Shown here: positions 61,126 to 64,000 of the stretch, in pieces
Numbering within the stretch: the first letter of the stretch is position 1
How the letters are laid out: every line of letters starts with the position of its first letter
Origin: CAWFKW01 sp963816535
Lineage (GTDB): Bacteria > Bacteroidota > Ignavibacteria > Tepidaquicellales > OLB5
DNA: 64,000 nt
Assembly (NCBI GenBank): GCA_963816535.1
Contig: CAWFKW010000003.1
Coordinates: 1,736,001 to 1,800,000, forward strand
Direction: 5' to 3'
Translations under genes and position numbers: made by a program
The notes under the pieces: model-generated
Told to the model about the DNA's origin: nothing
What the model saw: only the letters and a program-made list of their open reading frames with translations
The model's database searches: none

Positions 61126-62070
61126 ATGAAAGACACGTTTAAAAAAATATTAACCGTTCTCGCGCTTTCGGCAGCCGCCGCTTTTTGTATAAACGCCTGC
61201 AACTACGACCAGATCAAATCAAAATCTACAAACGGCGAATTAACCGTTGAGGTGGACGAAGGCGTGTATCCCGTGATAAAAAAAGAAGCGGATGAATTTA
61301 TGCGCCTTAACAACGGCGCGAAGATAAATATTGTTATCAAGACTTCAAGAGAGGTTATAGCCGATCTTGCCAACGGAAATATTAAAACCATTATTTCAGG
61401 CAGGGATTTTGCCACTGACGAAAACAGCGTTATAACCTCCAACAAGACCGATGTTAAGAAAAGCCGCATAGCGCTTGACGGGATAGGCGTGATTGTGAAC
61501 AACGTAAACCCTGTCGGTAAAATAAATTATACCGAGCTGAAAAAGATCTTTACCGGCCAAACCACCGACTGGGCAAATCTGGAAGGAGATAACAAAGACG
61601 TTTACAAAGGGAAAATCAAAACGTTCATCGCCCGGAAGAACGCGGCAATCCATGATATATTCAAAGACAAGGTTTTGCGGGGCGCCGATTACGCAGGCTA
61701 CAGCGCTATTTGCAGCACCTCTACCCAGATGCTCACCGAGATAAAGGCCAACGAAAACTCGATAGGGTTCATTTCGATGAGCTGGATAACAAAGTTTGCC
61801 GATACCCTTGATACATCCGTAAAGGCTTTGAAAGTGGCCGCGGTTGATTCGGCCGGCAATGTGGGAGACTACGTGGGGCTTCACCAGGCTTATATAGCCG
61901 ACCGCTCGTACCCGCTGGTTACGGAAGATTATATAATGTCGACCGATTATACCATGGACCTTTCGGTCGGGTTTATGAGCTATATTTTAGCGTATGACGG
62001 ACAAAAGATAATTCTTAACTCGGGGCTGGTGCCCGTTACGCAGCCTGTGAGGATAATTCAGTTAAATTAA
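61126..62070 (+). CDS. PstS-like periplasmic binding lipoprotein
   Basis: 314 residues with lipobox INAC (Cys25). Periplasmic-binding fold of the phosphate/PstS type: KINYTELKKIFTGQTTDW is the hinge-strand signature, GFISMSWI and FMSYILAYDGQKIILNSGLVPV the later parts. No pst permease genes are adjacent; the setting, between a small membrane protein and a TPR protein after tonB, recurs in relatives and suggests a role in envelope signalling or nutrient sensing (inference). Confidence 0.85.
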   Translation: MKDTFKKILTVLALSAAAAFCINACNYDQIKSKSTNGELTVEVDEGVYPVIKKEADEFMRLNNGAKINIVIKTSREVIADLANGNIKTIISGRDFATDENSVITSNKTDVKKSRIALDGIGVIVNNVNPVGKINYTELKKIFTGQTTDWANLEGDNKDVYKGKIKTFIARKNAAIHDIFKDKVLRGADYAGYSAICSTSTQMLTEIKANENSIGFISMSWITKFADTLDTSVKALKVAAVDSAGNVGDYVGLHQAYIADRSYPLVTEDYIMSTDYTMDLSVGFMSYILAYDGQKIILNSGLVPVTQPVRIIQLN

Positions 62071-62084
62071 ATACAGTTACTAAT

Positions 62085-63572
62085 ATGATGACCAATAGTT
62101 TTATACGAAAAACGCCGGCTATAGCGTTAGTTGTTTTGATGACGTGCTTATTTAATATTTACGCTCAGGACAATCTTGACATGGGGATTGAAGCTGTGAA
62201 AAAAGGGGACTATGTAAAAGCTTTGGAATACTTAAAAGGCGTTTCAAAAGATAAATATGATGCAAGCCTTTATTACGGCATCGCTCTTTTCAAAACCGGT
62301 TCGCTGGCTGATGCGGAAAAGAACCTTAAGAACGCAGTGAACATCGATGAAGAAAAGCCGGACGCTTATGCCGCGCTTGGCGAACTTTATACTTCTCAGA
62401 AAAAATACGCCGATGCGGAGGCGCAGTTCGATATGGCCAGGAAATACCTCCCGCTGAACTCTTCTAAAGACAATTTGACGCCGGAGGAGATAAACCAGAT
62501 AATTTCGGCGCTTTCAAACGAAGCGGAAAATTATATTGCAGAGGGGAAAGTAGATAAAGCTATTGCATCTCTCACACTGGCAAAGACCTATAACGAAAAG
62601 GACCCTATGATATTTGTAGGGCTTGGAAACGCTTACCTTGCGCGCGGGGCTTTTGATATAGCAAAAACCAATTATGAAGCGGGTTTAAAGATAAAAGTAT
62701 ACGCTCCTGCTTACTACGGACTCGGAACCATCGCTTTTAAACAGAAGAAATATAATGATGCGCTTGACGATTTTACAAAAGCGACTGATGCCGATAATAA
62801 TTTTGCGCCTGCTTTCTTCGAGAAAGGGCTGATACTTTATCTTGGGGATAAGTACGATCTTGCAATGGACGCTTTTAAGAGATACGCCGAGCTGGTGCCC
62901 GGTTCACTGCGCGGAAATACGTATTACGCGAAGACCCTGTATAAGAAGGGCGATTATGATGAATCTATCCGCCTGCTTGGCGAAGCGCTTAAAGTGGATG
63001 CCAACGACGGCGAGGCGAATAAATACATGGGTTATAACTATGCGGCGAAAAAGGATTATACTACAGCTAATGAATATTTCAACAAGGTAAAGCCCGAGGA
63101 TATGAATTCAGAAGACTATATGGTTTGGGCTTCAATGTATTCAGATGAAAAGGATTACTCGAAAGCTTACCCTATGTTCGAGAAGGCAATAAGTATCGAT
63201 TCGACATATGAAGAAGCTTACTTTGAATACGGAAAGGCTCTCTTCGCGGATACAAATTACGCGGCCGCGCTCCCGAAATTTACGAAGGCAATAGATTTAG
63301 GCATCCAGAACGTAGCGGCATGGGTTTACGCCGGGATATGCGATTTTTATCTTGCTAAATATGACGACGGCGTCGCTATACTTGATAAAAGCATAGCGCT
63401 GAATCCCACAATATCATCGGCTTATTTGTGGAAGGCGAACTGCCTGGCCGAGGGAAAGAAAAATGCAGAAGCGATAGACGCTTATAAGCAATATCTTACC
63501 ATGCAGCCCGATGACCAGTTTGCAAAGAGCCAGATAGACAGGCTAAGCAAGGATAACGGCGTAAACAAATGA
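62085..63572 (+). CDS. TPR-repeat periplasmic or surface protein
   Basis: 495 residues with a signal peptide (about 1-27, ending IYAQ). About ten TPR units run from about 35 to 485 (A-x-x-x-LG-x-x-Y...A-x-x-x-F pattern, such as PDAYAALGELYTSQKKYADAEAQF). It probably serves as a scaffold. The ATG at 62085 is followed by a second ATG; either could start. The stop overlaps the M20 start (ATGA). Confidence 0.87.
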   Translation: MMTNSFIRKTPAIALVVLMTCLFNIYAQDNLDMGIEAVKKGDYVKALEYLKGVSKDKYDASLYYGIALFKTGSLADAEKNLKNAVNIDEEKPDAYAALGELYTSQKKYADAEAQFDMARKYLPLNSSKDNLTPEEINQIISALSNEAENYIAEGKVDKAIASLTLAKTYNEKDPMIFVGLGNAYLARGAFDIAKTNYEAGLKIKVYAPAYYGLGTIAFKQKKYNDALDDFTKATDADNNFAPAFFEKGLILYLGDKYDLAMDAFKRYAELVPGSLRGNTYYAKTLYKKGDYDESIRLLGEALKVDANDGEANKYMGYNYAAKKDYTTANEYFNKVKPEDMNSEDYMVWASMYSDEKDYSKAYPMFEKAISIDSTYEEAYFEYGKALFADTNYAAALPKFTKAIDLGIQNVAAWVYAGICDFYLAKYDDGVAILDKSIALNPTISSAYLWKANCLAEGKKNAEAIDAYKQYLTMQPDDQFAKSQIDRLSKDNGVNK

Positions 63573-64000
63573 GCGGACTCACAGGTTTTATAGATTCGAA
63601 CAGGCAAAGATATATTGACGAGCTTAAGAAGTTCTTAAGCTTCCCAAGCATAAGCACAAATCCCGAAAACAAGAAAGACGTTGAAGAGTGCGCCGGGTAT
63701 ATAAAGGCGCATCTTGAAAAGATCGGGATGGAAAATGCAAAGGTCTATCCAACGAAGGGGCACCCGGTGGTTTATGCCGACTGGCTGAAAGCGGGCGCGG
63801 ATAAACCTACGATTTTGATTTACGGACATTATGACGTTCAGCCTGTGGACCCGATAGAGCTGTGGACTTCTCCGCCGTTCGAAGCGGAAATCAGGGGTGA
63901 AAATATCTATGCGCGCGGCTCGGCGGACGATAAAGGACAGGTGTTTATACATTTAAAAGCGCTTGAAGCGCACTTCAGTCAAAACAAATCTCTGCCGCTT
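63569..64000 (+). CDS. M20-family dipeptidase, N-terminal part (cut by window end)
   Basis: 144 codons are visible. M20 metallopeptidase: YGHYDVQPVDP and ARGSADDKGQ carry the first zinc-binding residues. The ATG overlaps the stop of the TPR gene (ATGA), so translation is coupled. The C-terminal half is outside the window. Confidence 0.88.
   Translation, partial: MSGLTGFIDSNRQRYIDELKKFLSFPSISTNPENKKDVEECAGYIKAHLEKIGMENAKVYPTKGHPVVYADWLKAGADKPTILIYGHYDVQPVDPIELWTSPPFEAEIRGENIYARGSADDKGQVFIHLKALEAHFSQNKSLPL

Noticed and set aside
61126..62070. High-affinity phosphate uptake operon
   Set aside because: Only a PstS-like binding protein is present; the pstCAB permease genes are not adjacent.

Overview
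The window looks like a chromosome segment of a Bacteroidota/Ignavibacteria-type bacterium (sphingobacterial/Chlorobiota side of the tree). The evidence is three secreted proteins ending in the type IX secretion (T9SS) sorting domain with the NYPNPFNP signature, TonB-dependent receptors with carboxypeptidase-like N-terminal domains, a TonB energiser, a eukaryote-like citrate synthase, a B12-dependent ribonucleotide reductase, and several promoters with the Bacteroidota-type TAnnTTTG box (usually TATATTTG). No rRNA, tRNA, CRISPR array or prophage was seen. Most of the window is ordinary chromosome; accessory material is concentrated at 30.4-31.3 kb and 49.4-56.2 kb.

Layout. 0-9.7 kb: a partial acyltransferase, a TrmB-type regulator followed by a T9SS propeller protein, a lipoprotein, a YgjP-type metallopeptidase, two tandem exported beta-carbonic anhydrases and a methyltransferase. 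9.8-21.4 kb: a serine hydrolase followed directly by a decayed class D beta-lactamase tail, an epimerase, and two paralogous TonB-dependent outer-membrane receptors bracketing a PLP-dependent dehydratase and a T9SS LamG/Kelch protein. 21.6-30.6 kb: all minus strand, with a four-gene run (YfiT-like, FAD oxidoreductase, VOC, secreted DUF1579-like), an ECF sigma factor with a small membrane partner, a haem-binding protein, and three tandem copies plus one fragment of a membrane-anchored CxxC/PQQ-like protein. 30.7-38.6 kb: a BrnT/BrnA toxin-antitoxin pair, an MFS exporter, small enzymes, a paired M16 protease operon and prfA. 38.9-42.9 kb: a promoter-led operon of two D-Ala-D-Ala-ligase-like ATP-grasp enzymes, a GNAT acetyltransferase and a KamA-type radical SAM aminomutase. 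43-49.4 kb: UBP zinc finger, Dps coupled to a DUF5996 protein, and nrdJ. 49.4-56.2 kb: a MntA/HepT toxin-antitoxin module between direct repeats, a T9SS protein, a DUF1801 gene between inverted repeats, ada, and a 9-bp minisatellite split by an intact IS3-family element. 56.2-64 kb: trmB, citrate synthase, an L,D-transpeptidase, an EthD protein, and a TonB / small membrane protein / PstS-like lipoprotein / TPR / M20 peptidase run cut by the window end.

The strongest candidate for an undescribed system is the ATP-grasp/ATP-grasp/GNAT/KamA operon. Its KamA keeps the cluster cysteines, the PLP lysine and the two substrate aspartates of lysine 2,3-aminomutase, and the gene content suggests a beta-amino-acid-containing, acetylated and ligated small molecule (possibly a compatible solute). 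Secondary points of interest are the triplicated CxxC/PQQ-like membrane proteins, the repeat-bracketed toxin-antitoxin module, and short repeats that begin at or contain the stop codons of three unrelated genes.
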